A stretch of 64,000 nt of DNA from Bacteroidota bacterium (lineage in GTDB: Bacteria; Bacteroidota; Bacteroidia; Bacteroidales; VadinHA17), in assembly GCA_029552825.1 (NCBI GenBank), contig JAKPDL010000227.1, positions 186,001 through 250,000 on the forward strand, written 5' to 3'. The notes below the pieces were generated by a model. It was not told the DNA's origin. It did no database searches and saw only the letters and a program-made list of their open reading frames with translations. The position numbers and the translations under genes are program-made. Below, piece by piece: positions 52,296 through 62,735 of the stretch (within the stretch, counting starts at the first letter, position 1; each line of letters starts with the position of its first letter).

Positions 52296-54263
52296 TCATT
52301 TTTTAGGTGGATTTATTCCTCTGGCTTTTGCAGCTTCTTCAAGTCGCTGTTGCCATTTTGATTTTTTAAGAGGTTTTTTCTTGCTTTCTTCAATCTTTGC
52401 CAGTATCTCTTCCTGGTTAATGAAACGTTTTGAGACAAGATTCTGGATATAGGAAAGAACATTAGCCAGGAAATAATAATATGTAAGTCCTGCTGAAAAA
52501 TTGTTTAGTATCAGCATGAACATTACCGGCATCATGTACATCATTACTTTCATTCCAGGCTGGTCCTGACCTGACGTAGAGCCTGACATTTTCATCGTAA
52601 TAATGGTTGACGCCGTCATGAGCAAAGTAAAGAGGCTCACATGATCGCCGTAGAGAGGAATAGTAAAAGGCAGGTTGAGAATAGAATCGTATGTTGATAG
52701 ATCTTTTGCCCACAGGAATGGTTCCTGACGAAGTTCGATTGATGTGGGAAAGAAACGGAACATTGCATACAATATAGGGAACTGCAGGAGTGTAGGAAGG
52801 CAACCTCCAAGCGGATTAATCCCTGCCCTTTTGTAAAGCTCCATTGTGGCCTGCTGCCGTTTCATGGCATCCTCCTGTTTCGGATATTTCTTTGCTATCT
52901 CATCGACAAGAGGCTTCAATACCATCATTTTCGCCTGTGCCTGGTACGATTTGAAAGTAAGCGGGAAAAGAATTATCTTGATAATAATAGTTAATATTAA
53001 AATGATGATTCCGTAGTTCGAAATGTACCTGTTCAGCCAGTTAAAAATCGGGATAATGAGGTATTGATTTATCCACCGTGTAATGTTTTTGCCCAGTGTA
53101 ACTATCTGCTCAAGTTCGTAACCCTCTTTTTTAAGAGTAGAAAAGTGATTCGGCCCCAGATAGAATTTAAATTGAAGAGGTTCAGGGTTCGAAGGAACAA
53201 ACGGTACTCCAATTTCAGCAGTGAAATATTTTATGTATTTCTCTGATGCAGGAAGACGGGTTGATGAAAATGTGCCATTCTGAAAAAAACGATCTGTGAT
53301 AATAACAGAGGAAAAAAACTGATCCTTAAATGCCACCCAGCTTAACCTTGTAGGTATATCAACTTTTTCAATTTCATTTCTCGACCTTTCTTTTATACCA
53401 TCTACTTCATCCTGATAATATTTGTATTTGATGGTAGTATATGATTCTTCACTTTGCCTGCTTTTCTCTTTCTGTGAAATATACATTCTCCAATCGAGAG
53501 TTATTGTATTCTGGTTTTGTGCAACAACCCCGGACATTGACACGAAGTTGGCATTAAAGTCGACGGTATATTTTCCCGGGGAAAGAGTATATGTATACTC
53601 TATGTATTTATTACTATCGGCGTACAGGTAAAGCGAGACAGACTGAGGCTTGTCTGTAACAATAAAATGCCTTTCTTCCGAAGGGAATTTAAAGAAAAGG
53701 TCGTTAGTCTGAACAGGTTTATTATCGGCTGTAAAGAAATTAAAACCAAATACTGTAGAGTCGCCATCAAATAGTATTAAAGGCAATGAATCATAAGTTC
53801 TGTATTCTTTCAATCTTGCTGAATAAATTCTTCCGCCTTTAAGTGAAATTTTCAATTCAAGGAGGTTGTTTTCTAGAGTTATAAAATCGTTAGATCCAGA
53901 AGCTGAAGCAGAAAAAATTCCGTACGAAGCCGTTCCTCCTTCAGCCGGCTCAGATAAATCTGCTGCAGGCACTTTCTCAGGTTCCTGTTGTTCGACAATT
54001 TTATTCAGACTATCTGGCTGAACAAGACCAAGTTGCAGGTTAATATCATTAAGTTTAAGGATTATATCAGGCTGATTTGGTTTAATATTGAGTGCATTAA
54101 TATATTCAGTGCGTGCTTTTTCATAATTACCTGTTTTATATAATGAATCAGCCAGAGTAATTTTTTCATTATAAATTTTATTAAGCCTTGCGTTATTATA
54201 AATACTGAATCCGATAAAGATTAAGAAGATGAGTATCAGACCTGTTATGGTATTCTTATCCAT
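52296..54263 (-). CDS. yidC: Membrane protein insertase YidC
   Basis: The 655-residue insertase has a first helix (DKNTITGLILIFLIFIGFS), a short TPR-like segment (about 40-70) and a large periplasmic beta domain (about 125-360). The conserved five-helix core runs from about 390 to 600, with FPLTFKSYQAQAKM and NPLGGCLPTLLQFPILYAMF, then a basic tail that can touch ribosomes. It inserts proteins into the inner membrane with or without SecYEG. I choose the ATG at 54263: AGAGGA lies just upstream and the signal-anchor begins there, while the longer frame overlaps pyrG. It follows pyrG by 4 bases. Confidence 0.96.
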   Translation of the reverse strand: MDKNTITGLILIFLIFIGFSIYNNARLNKIYNEKITLADSLYKTGNYEKARTEYINALNIKPNQPDIILKLNDINLQLGLVQPDSLNKIVEQQEPEKVPAADLSEPAEGGTASYGIFSASASGSNDFITLENNLLELKISLKGGRIYSARLKEYRTYDSLPLILFDGDSTVFGFNFFTADNKPVQTNDLFFKFPSEERHFIVTDKPQSVSLYLYADSNKYIEYTYTLSPGKYTVDFNANFVSMSGVVAQNQNTITLDWRMYISQKEKSRQSEESYTTIKYKYYQDEVDGIKERSRNEIEKVDIPTRLSWVAFKDQFFSSVIITDRFFQNGTFSSTRLPASEKYIKYFTAEIGVPFVPSNPEPLQFKFYLGPNHFSTLKKEGYELEQIVTLGKNITRWINQYLIIPIFNWLNRYISNYGIIILILTIIIKIILFPLTFKSYQAQAKMMVLKPLVDEIAKKYPKQEDAMKRQQATMELYKRAGINPLGGCLPTLLQFPILYAMFRFFPTSIELRQEPFLWAKDLSTYDSILNLPFTIPLYGDHVSLFTLLMTASTIITMKMSGSTSGQDQPGMKVMMYMMPVMFMLILNNFSAGLTYYYFLANVLSYIQNLVSKRFINQEEILAKIEESKKKPLKKSKWQQRLEEAAKARGINPPKK

Positions 54264-54267
54264 TTTT

Positions 54268-55896
<1,629 letters not shown>

Positions 55897-55910
55897 CTAA
55901 ATTTTATTCC

Positions 55911-58109
55911 TTATAATTCCTCAACATTAATACGGTCAATAAGCTTAACTTTTTCCTCAAGCGTTTTTATTGTTTTCTTTGCATTCTTGATTTTTTCCTC
56001 GACTTCTTTGATCATTGTTTCTGCGTTGGGCGATTTTGCAAAGAAGCCAATGTTGTTCTCCCATAGAACAATATCATTTTCAAGTTGTTTGATTTTGGAT
56101 ATAAATTTTTCCCTTTCATTGCTGAGTTTACGCAGTGCCTTCGGATTTGACTTAAGGGTTTCAAGTTTTGTCTTGTATTTCAGGATGCTCTTGTCAACTT
56201 CGTCAATCTTCAATTTGTCAAATTGTTTGTTAAGAGCATTTCTATACCTGTTATTGATTTCCTCCTTACGATTGAAAGGCACAAAACCTATATCGGTCCA
56301 TCTTTTCTGGATTTCCTTAAGTTTATTGAAGGCTTCCTGCACATCATCACCCGGCTCAAAATTTTCAAGCTCGGCAATAATAGCCTCTTTAGCTTTCAGG
56401 TTTTCTTCATATGTTGAATCGAGGCTGGCGAAATATTCAGCCTTTCTGTTGAAGAAATGATCACAGGCTTTCCTGAATCTTTTCCATATTTTATCTGAAT
56501 ATTTTCTTGGAACAGGACCAATTTCTTTCCACTCTTTCTGAAGCCTAATAAGTGCTTCGGTCGTGGCTTTCCAGTCGGTACTTTCCTGTAATGCCTCAGC
56601 CTGAATGCAGAGATCCGTCTTACGCTGGAGGTTATTCATCTGCATCTCTTTACTGTCGGCATAAAAGTTCCTTTTCTTTTCAAAAAAAGCATCACATGCT
56701 TCCCTGAAACGCTGGTATATTTTATTGTTTTGCTTTTTCGGAGCAAAGCCTATGGTTCGCCACATCTTCTGAAGATTTATAACAATCTTCGCTTTTTCTT
56801 CAAAATCTTTAAAAGTTTTCAACTCTTCCCTGTTGATCTCCTCAACTTTTTCACAGAGGGCGATTTTGGCTTCAAGGTTTTTCTTCTGCTCCTCCTTCTG
56901 TTTTTCAAAAAACTCATGATGCCTTTTATTTATTTTGGCAGTAGCCTCCTTAAACCTTTCCCAAATCTCATTTTTCGACTCATGCGGCACAGGACCAATC
57001 TCCCTCCAAGCATTGTGAAGATCCTGTAACAATTTAAATGCTGTAACCGGGTTAGGTTCAAGCATTAATTCTTCAGCTTTTTCGCATAATCTTACTTTTG
57101 CCTCAAGATTTTTCTTAAGGTCAAGATCCCGGAGTTCCTTGTTGATTTTTATATAATCATAAAATATCTCAACTGCATGATGATAATTCTCCCACAGGTC
57201 TTTCAATGCACTTTGAGGAACAATCCCTACTGCATGCCATTCGTTCTGAAGAGCTCTGAATTCCTGAAATGTTTTATTTATTGATTCTTCCCTGTTAACC
57301 AGATCTTTAATTTTCTCAATTATCTCATATTTCTTTCTGAGATTCTCAAGTTTTTCAGCCTCCTGAATTTTCCCGTAATCACTCTTTTTCGATTTGTATT
57401 TTTCAAGAAGCTCTTTCACTTTAACCTCAAGAGGGTCAACAAGAACTCTGTAATCTTCAGCCTTACCTCCCTCTTCGAGAAACTTTTTTTTCCTTTCCTC
57501 GTTCTCTTTTCTTATCTTCTTGTAAAACAGACTCTTTATCCTTTCAACATCATTTTTTATCTCATTTGGAGGTCTGTTGTCAATAATCAATTCAAGTGTT
57601 TCAACCAGTTTTTCTTTTGAATAACCCGAATAATCAACAGGAGGTAGTTCAATATCCTTATAATCTTCAGGTATATCCCCCTGCCTCTCAGCTGCCAGGC
57701 TTGTTTCAGGAATAACGACTGGCGAAACAGATTTCTTTTCTCCGCTTTTCTTTCTTGGCCTTTTAGCTTTATCCTCGCCTGATATATGTTCACCCGAGTC
57801 AGGCAAGTCCTCACTGGCCTCAGCTGTTTCGGTTGACTGAACAACTGGCACACTTTCAGTTCCGGTGTTGATTTTTTCCTCGTTCTTTTTTTCCGAAACA
57901 GAAAATTCTGTCATGTCCACTTCCCCATCCCGGGTTTTTTTCTCATCAGACGTCAGGCTTTCCGGTTTTTCCGTTTCATTAACAGAAAAATCAACAGGAG
58001 GTTCAATATTACCTCCGGGCACATTCCCTGTACTTTCGCCAGCACCTTCAGTAGCTGCGAATTGTTCATTCAGAACAGGATTGTTTGGATCTTTCTCAAT
58101 CATTTTCAA
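55911..58109 (-). CDS. DUF349 repeat protein
   Basis: The 732-residue cytoplasmic protein has an acidic disordered N-terminus (about 1-150) and five to six DUF349 repeats of about 75 residues. Each is marked by a W-x-x-I/V-G-x-V-P element and a following RFR/KA motif: EWHAVGIVPQSALKDLWENYH, AWREIGPVPHESKNEIWERF, MWRTIGFAPKKQNNKIYQRF, EWKEIGPVPRKYSDKIWKRF, RWTDIGFVPFNRKEEINNRY. It ends in a coiled coil. Function is not settled; the repeats are strongly charged. The first ATG has AAAGGGG at good spacing and a promoter further upstream. It may be cotranscribed with pyrG and yidC. Confidence 0.9.
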   Translation of the reverse strand: MKMIEKDPNNPVLNEQFAATEGAGESTGNVPGGNIEPPVDFSVNETEKPESLTSDEKKTRDGEVDMTEFSVSEKKNEEKINTGTESVPVVQSTETAEASEDLPDSGEHISGEDKAKRPRKKSGEKKSVSPVVIPETSLAAERQGDIPEDYKDIELPPVDYSGYSKEKLVETLELIIDNRPPNEIKNDVERIKSLFYKKIRKENEERKKKFLEEGGKAEDYRVLVDPLEVKVKELLEKYKSKKSDYGKIQEAEKLENLRKKYEIIEKIKDLVNREESINKTFQEFRALQNEWHAVGIVPQSALKDLWENYHHAVEIFYDYIKINKELRDLDLKKNLEAKVRLCEKAEELMLEPNPVTAFKLLQDLHNAWREIGPVPHESKNEIWERFKEATAKINKRHHEFFEKQKEEQKKNLEAKIALCEKVEEINREELKTFKDFEEKAKIVINLQKMWRTIGFAPKKQNNKIYQRFREACDAFFEKKRNFYADSKEMQMNNLQRKTDLCIQAEALQESTDWKATTEALIRLQKEWKEIGPVPRKYSDKIWKRFRKACDHFFNRKAEYFASLDSTYEENLKAKEAIIAELENFEPGDDVQEAFNKLKEIQKRWTDIGFVPFNRKEEINNRYRNALNKQFDKLKIDEVDKSILKYKTKLETLKSNPKALRKLSNEREKFISKIKQLENDIVLWENNIGFFAKSPNAETMIKEVEEKIKNAKKTIKTLEEKVKLIDRINVEEL

Positions 58110-58170
58110 CCCCTTTCAAGTATTTTATTCACTAGCAAATTACATGGAAACCCATGAAATTTTTGAGACA

Positions 58171-58202
58171 CGAAAATATTGAATATTTTAATAAAACTCA
58201 AA
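58171..58202 (-). promoter_or_regulatory. Promoter of the DUF349-pyrG-yidC genes
   Basis: On the minus strand TTTG (58202-58199), a 20-base spacer and TATTTTCG (58178-58171, one mismatch) suggest initiation near 58165, about 56 bases before the DUF349 ATG. Confidence 0.55.
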
Positions 58203-58330
58203 GTTTTAATTCAAATAATGAAATTTAAATTTGAAGCTACTTGTTTATAGAATATAAAGCCGTTTAAAAAATCCTGTCGTAAATTCGCAACTTATTGATA
58301 TTTTTGAACTCTGAAAATTAAAATATCTCA

Positions 58331-58504
58331 ATGAAAGATCCGGTCTCAATTTTCATTACTGTTACAGTTTTTATTATAGTTGCAATAAGGCTTTATCTTC
58401 GTTACAAGGAGAAGTGTACATCAGGTGCAAATAAGGCAAAAAGCAAACAGGATTTAAGTTCTTCCCCGCAGGAAGAAGAATATGAACCTTATAAAAATAA
58501 ATAA
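58331..58504 (+). CDS. 57-residue single-helix membrane protein
   Basis: A short frame reads MKDPVSIFITVTVFIIVAIR, then a basic stretch (LYLRYKEKC) and a hydrophilic tail ending EEEYEPYKNK. This is a typical N-out, C-in bitopic small protein with one helix (about 6-22) and the positive-inside rule obeyed. An exact -7 box (TATTTTTG, 58299-58306) lies 24 bases upstream. It is convergent with the HlyD-type gene, with 7 bases between stops. No double-glycine leader is visible, so it is not an evident substrate of the adjacent exporter. Coding is likely but unproven; family unknown. Confidence 0.6.
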   Translation: MKDPVSIFITVTVFIIVAIRLYLRYKEKCTSGANKAKSKQDLSSSPQEEEYEPYKNK

Positions 58505-58511
58505 GGTTTTC

Positions 58512-59795
58512 TTATCTCTTGTTACGGGATATAAGATACCTGAATGGATAAATCATTTTCTCCAGAAGGCTTCTGTCGTCAGTAATTATCTCTGCCACAC
58601 CTGTCATATTCTGGGTAAACTCAAGAGTCCGGTTATATAATGTTGTAAGTCCGTTTTTAAGTTCCACCTCAATCAGATATGAATCACCGGCTGGAACAAG
58701 TGCTTTTGAGCGTATAACACCCTGTAGCATACCATATTCCATATAAGGATATCCGTTTAGTTTTATGTTCACTATTTGCCCTTCCCGTACCTTACCAGAT
58801 TTATACATTTTAAGATAGATTTTACCAATATAGTTCCCGGGATTATCAGGCACAACTGACATAACTGTTTCATCTTTCTTCACAAGCTGATTTACTGACC
58901 AGTACCTTGAAAAAGTAACCTGTCCTTCCACTGGAGACACGAGCAAATATGTATTTTCCCAGATGCTAAGCTCCGCCCTCAAGTTCTTCAATGCTTCACG
59001 AGCATTAGAATAAAGCTTATCAAGCTCTTCTGAACGTTTTATTGAATATTCTTCTATAAGTTGCCTTTTATTAATCATTTCGATATTCTTTGCTGAAATA
59101 TCCAGCCGTACTTTCTGTAATTCAATTTGTTGTCTGATTAATGCCTGTTTTGAGTTTTCATAATCTGCCGGAGCAATTGATTTACCTGCATTTAATGCTG
59201 AATCGCGCCTGAATTTATTAAGTTCAATAAGATAATTTTCATTATAGAATTTTTCATTTTCCTGTAAACGAGCAGTATATGTTTTCAGCTCCCTCAGTTC
59301 TTCATTCACAGCATTTATTCTGGCATTATAGTAGTCGTTCTTAATAAAATTATCAATATCTGATATACTCTTTCTGAATGTTTCATAGGGTGTTTGCAGT
59401 TCTCCAAGGTTGTAAAAATCTGGAATAGTCTCGATTTTTACATCACTTCTGAGGTTAAATGTATCAATAAAGTTTTTTAGTTTTCGAACCTCTTCAAATG
59501 ATGCCGGGTTTTCCATTACGGCAAGCACTTCACCAGCCTTCACCTGCTGTTTATCCGAAACCATCAGGTGCATTATGCGGCCTGTTGTTTTAGACATTAT
59601 GGAAGCAGGAGGGTTTTCGGTTGTTATTTCAACCTGAGCAGGAACAATATCAGGATATTTAATCAGCCATGCAAAAGAAATGAATAATACAAATATTGCG
59701 AATATAATCATGGTGCCCCATCTGAGGATTTTACCCGGAGGATTTCCCATTATCTCCCTCACAGGCTCAGAATATTGAATTTCGTGCTTTTTCAC
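58512..59795 (-). CDS. HlyD-family membrane-fusion protein
   Basis: The 427-residue adaptor has one N-terminal membrane helix (about 28-48, WGTMIIFAIFVLFISFAWLI), then a lipoyl-type half motif (SKTTGRIMHLMVSDKQQVKAGEVLAVMENP). A long alpha-hairpin coiled coil follows (about 100-280), then the second lipoyl half with VSPVEGQVTFSRYWSVNQLVKKDETVMSVVP and a beta-barrel domain. It links the C39-type ABC exporter, whose gene ends 26 bases upstream, to an outer-membrane channel that is not encoded here. Identity is clear; the exported substrate is unknown. Confidence 0.9.
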   Translation of the reverse strand: MKKHEIQYSEPVREIMGNPPGKILRWGTMIIFAIFVLFISFAWLIKYPDIVPAQVEITTENPPASIMSKTTGRIMHLMVSDKQQVKAGEVLAVMENPASFEEVRKLKNFIDTFNLRSDVKIETIPDFYNLGELQTPYETFRKSISDIDNFIKNDYYNARINAVNEELRELKTYTARLQENEKFYNENYLIELNKFRRDSALNAGKSIAPADYENSKQALIRQQIELQKVRLDISAKNIEMINKRQLIEEYSIKRSEELDKLYSNAREALKNLRAELSIWENTYLLVSPVEGQVTFSRYWSVNQLVKKDETVMSVVPDNPGNYIGKIYLKMYKSGKVREGQIVNIKLNGYPYMEYGMLQGVIRSKALVPAGDSYLIEVELKNGLTTLYNRTLEFTQNMTGVAEIITDDRSLLEKMIYPFRYLISRNKR

Positions 59796-59821
59796 CCTTA
59801 TGCGCTTTATCAGAGTATTAT

Positions 59822-62008
59822 TCAGTTACCGAGTTCAAGCTGATTTTTTATAAGATTAAAGTAAGCCCCCTGCCTTTCAATAAGTTCATTGTGTGTACCT
59901 GACTCAACAATTCGTCCGTTATCGAGTACTACAATCTTATCTGCATCCCTTACCGTGCTTAGCCTGTGAGCAACAATTATTACAGTCTTGTTTTTGAAAA
60001 AGCTTTTAAGATTTTCAACTATTACCTTTTCACTTCCTGCATCGAGTGAATTTGTTGCTTCATCAAATATAATTATCTCAGGATCTTTATACACTACCCG
60101 TGCTATAAGAAGTCTTTGTTTCTGACCTTCACTTAAACCATGCCCATTCATCCCAACTTTTGTATTATAGCTTAATGGCAGCGACTCAATGAAACCTCTT
60201 ATGTTGGCAATCTCGGCTGCTCTGTAAAGCCTCTCCTCATCTATTGTTTCAACCCCCGGAGCAATGTTAGATGCAATTGTATCGGCAAAGATGTAACCGT
60301 CCTGCATAACCGCACCTACCTTTTTCCTCCATGTTTTGAGACTAATATTTTCCAGTTTTGTATCTCCTACAACTATTTCTCCTGTAACTGGTTTATAAAA
60401 ACCAAGTATCATCTTAAGCAGGGTTGTTTTGCCGCTTCCACTGGCACCAACAATTGCCGTTACATTATTTTCTTTAATCACAAGATCAATATCTTTAAGT
60501 ACAAAGGGAGATCTTGGTCCCTCGTATTGATATGAAAGATTATTGATATAAATATCTTTCCTCTCGGGCATTTTCTTCACTTTGGCTTCGGGCTCAGGTT
60601 CCTCGTCATCCATTGAATGAACTTCAGATAATCTATCAAGACTAAGTTTTGCATCCTGCGACACTCTGAAGAAATAAATTATCTGATTAACAGGTAAGTT
60701 TAACTGACCGATAATAAATTGAATCGCAAGCATCATACCGAGTGTCATTTCGCCCTTAATAACCGTTGTTGCCGAAACAAGTGTAATCAAAATATTAGTG
60801 ACCTCATGAATCAATGTAGCTCCGGCCGACTGATGCTGCAGGAGGTTCAACCCTTTAACCCTCAAATGAAAAAGACCTGCCTGAAGGTTTTCCCATTCCC
60901 ACCTTCGCGCAAGTTCACTCTGAGTGAGTTTAATTTCCTGCATGCCATTGACCATCTGAATGAGTTTGCTGTTTGTTGTTGACATCTGTCTGAACCTCTG
61001 GGCATCAAGAATAGCGCGGGATTTCATGAAAAGAGATACCCAGCCAATATATGCCAGAGTACCGGCAAGAAAAATCAAAAGAATCTTTAAATTGAAAATA
61101 GCCAGAACTATTCCAAAAACAATCAGGTTGAAAAATGAAAACATTATGCTCAGAGATGCTGAGGTGAGAAATTCTTCTATCCTGTTGTTGTCATCTATTC
61201 TCTGCAGTATGTCGCCTGTTAATTTTGTATCAAAGAATGAGACAGGCAGAGCCATCAGTTTGTGCAGAAAACCTGATACCACTGCAACATTTATTCTTGC
61301 ACCTATATGAAGCAATAGCCAGTTACGTATATACTCAACAGAAAACCTTCCTGCCACAAGTGCAAGTTGAGCAAAAAGAATAAGATAGATAAAGCCTATA
61401 TCGCTATTATTGATACCTATATCTATAACTGACTGGGTAATAAAAGGAATAACCAGCTGAATAAGACTGCCGAGGAAAAGTCCGAGGAATAACTGATAAA
61501 AATACTTTTTGTATAATCTAAAATACTTCCAGAGAAACAGGAAACCTTTTTTTTGTTCCTTCTCCTCTTCAGTTTCATAAAATGCCGGAGTAGGTTCCAT
61601 TATCAGAACCAGTCCCACTGGCTCTCCGTTAATAACTGTTCCTGACCAATTATTAATGAATTCCTGATGGCTGTATTTAAGCAGACCCAGTGCCGGATCG
61701 GCAACCCATATATACTTCGGTGAAACTCTGTATACAACAATGAAGTGTCTTTGTTTCCAGTGAACTATACAGGGCAATGGGACATTTTTGATAAATGTAC
61801 TGAAAGGTATTTTCACTCCTATGGTCCTAAAACCCAGAGTATCTGCTGCTTCCGACAGACCAAGAAATGACACACCCTCCCTGGTAATGTAGCATCTTTT
61901 ACGGAGAGATTCAAGTGAAAAATTCTTTCCATAAAAACCTGCTATCATCTTAAGGCAGGCAGGTCCACAATCCATTGCATCTGGTTGCCTGACAAACGGA
62001 AATGACAT
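59822..62008 (-). CDS. ABC exporter with N-terminal C39 peptidase domain
   Basis: The 728-residue protein combines three parts. A C39 cysteine peptidase (about 1-135) has Gln8, Cys14 (DCGPACLK), His88 (RHFIVVY) and Asp104 as an intact active site. A six-helix ABC membrane domain spans about 165-450. The nucleotide-binding domain (about 485-728) has Walker A GASGSGKTT, signature LSEGQKQRLLIAR, Walker B IIIFDEATNSLD and the switch His in IVAHRLS. Such exporters cut double-glycine leaders and secrete peptides. No precursor gene with a GG leader is found nearby. It starts 26 bases before the HlyD-type partner and is divergent from the ECF sigma gene. Confidence 0.93.
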   Translation of the reverse strand: MSFPFVRQPDAMDCGPACLKMIAGFYGKNFSLESLRKRCYITREGVSFLGLSEAADTLGFRTIGVKIPFSTFIKNVPLPCIVHWKQRHFIVVYRVSPKYIWVADPALGLLKYSHQEFINNWSGTVINGEPVGLVLIMEPTPAFYETEEEKEQKKGFLFLWKYFRLYKKYFYQLFLGLFLGSLIQLVIPFITQSVIDIGINNSDIGFIYLILFAQLALVAGRFSVEYIRNWLLLHIGARINVAVVSGFLHKLMALPVSFFDTKLTGDILQRIDDNNRIEEFLTSASLSIMFSFFNLIVFGIVLAIFNLKILLIFLAGTLAYIGWVSLFMKSRAILDAQRFRQMSTTNSKLIQMVNGMQEIKLTQSELARRWEWENLQAGLFHLRVKGLNLLQHQSAGATLIHEVTNILITLVSATTVIKGEMTLGMMLAIQFIIGQLNLPVNQIIYFFRVSQDAKLSLDRLSEVHSMDDEEPEPEAKVKKMPERKDIYINNLSYQYEGPRSPFVLKDIDLVIKENNVTAIVGASGSGKTTLLKMILGFYKPVTGEIVVGDTKLENISLKTWRKKVGAVMQDGYIFADTIASNIAPGVETIDEERLYRAAEIANIRGFIESLPLSYNTKVGMNGHGLSEGQKQRLLIARVVYKDPEIIIFDEATNSLDAGSEKVIVENLKSFFKNKTVIIVAHRLSTVRDADKIVVLDNGRIVESGTHNELIERQGAYFNLIKNQLELGN

Positions 62009-62118
62009 TACTCAAATACAGATAGTTTTTTAGTTAGGGTAAAGATATTTATTTTTGACAATGTAAAATTTCAATATTTTATAAAAACTATAATCAGTGT
62101 AACAAATTTACTGTGGAT

Positions 62119-62141
62119 TACCTTTGGAAATAGTATATTTG
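62119..62141 (+). promoter_or_regulatory. Two -7 boxes before the ECF sigma gene
   Basis: TACCTTTG (62119-62126) and TATATTTG (62134-62141) both match TAnnTTTG exactly and are 15 bases apart. Neither has a TTTG at the right distance upstream. The second would give a leader of about 20 bases. The promoter may be weak or activator-dependent. Confidence 0.42.
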
Positions 62142-62168
62142 TCAATCAATTAAGGTATCAACAGGGGA

Positions 62169-62735
62169 TTGTTGGGGAAATTATCAGATAAGGATATAAT
62201 AGAAGGTGTTCGCCATCAGGACGAAAAGGTTCTCAATTATTTGTACGACAACTATTTTAAGCTGGTTAAAAATCATGTAATTAAGAATAACGGTACTGAA
62301 GACGATGCTTCAGATGTTTTTCAGGAAACTATCATTCTTCTCTATCAGAAAATATGTGAAAACAATCTGGAACTGACCAGTGACCTGAGGGGGTTTTTCT
62401 TTGGTATCGCACGAAATGTATGGAATAATCTTTTCCGACAGAAGTCCAAAACCGAAGAGCTTCATAATATTGATATTGTTGAAGAAAATGATGAAGAAGT
62501 ATCAGATCAGCTTTTTATGAAGATCATGACAAGAGCATTTAATAAACTTAAACCTGAGTGCCAGGAAGTATTAAAAATGTTTTATGATGGACTCTCATTT
62601 GAAGAAATAGCTCAGAAAATGAATTATAAAAATGAAACATATGCTCGCAGAAAAAAATATCTGTGCAAGGAAGCTTTGATTGAAATCATAAAATCTGATC
62701 CAGAATACATTGAATATCAACGCTTTTTAAAATAG
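62169..62735 (+). CDS. ECF-type RNA polymerase sigma factor
   Basis: The 188-residue factor has region 2 (about 18-85, NYLYDNYFKLVKNHV, DDASDVFQETIILLYQ) and region 4 (about 120-180, KLKPECQEVLKMFYDGLSFEEIAQKMNYKNETYARRKKYLCKEAL). No ATG is in frame between the upstream stop and the conserved region, so translation must begin at one of two adjacent TTG codons (62169 or 62172). AGGGG just upstream has better spacing to the second. A TTG start would keep expression low. No anti-sigma gene is adjacent. Its end overlaps the convergent CHAT gene by 19 bases. Confidence 0.87.
   Translation: MLGKLSDKDIIEGVRHQDEKVLNYLYDNYFKLVKNHVIKNNGTEDDASDVFQETIILLYQKICENNLELTSDLRGFFFGIARNVWNNLFRQKSKTEELHNIDIVEENDEEVSDQLFMKIMTRAFNKLKPECQEVLKMFYDGLSFEEIAQKMNYKNETYARRKKYLCKEALIEIIKSDPEYIEYQRFLK

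Noticed and set aside
55987-56460. 157-residue plus-strand reading frame
   Set aside because: Serine- and leucine-rich shadow of the DUF349 repeats; no start signal or family resemblance.
62169-62735. Upstream ATG for the sigma factor
   Set aside because: An in-frame TAA at 62151 lies before the TTG pair and no ATG is between them, so only TTG starts are possible.
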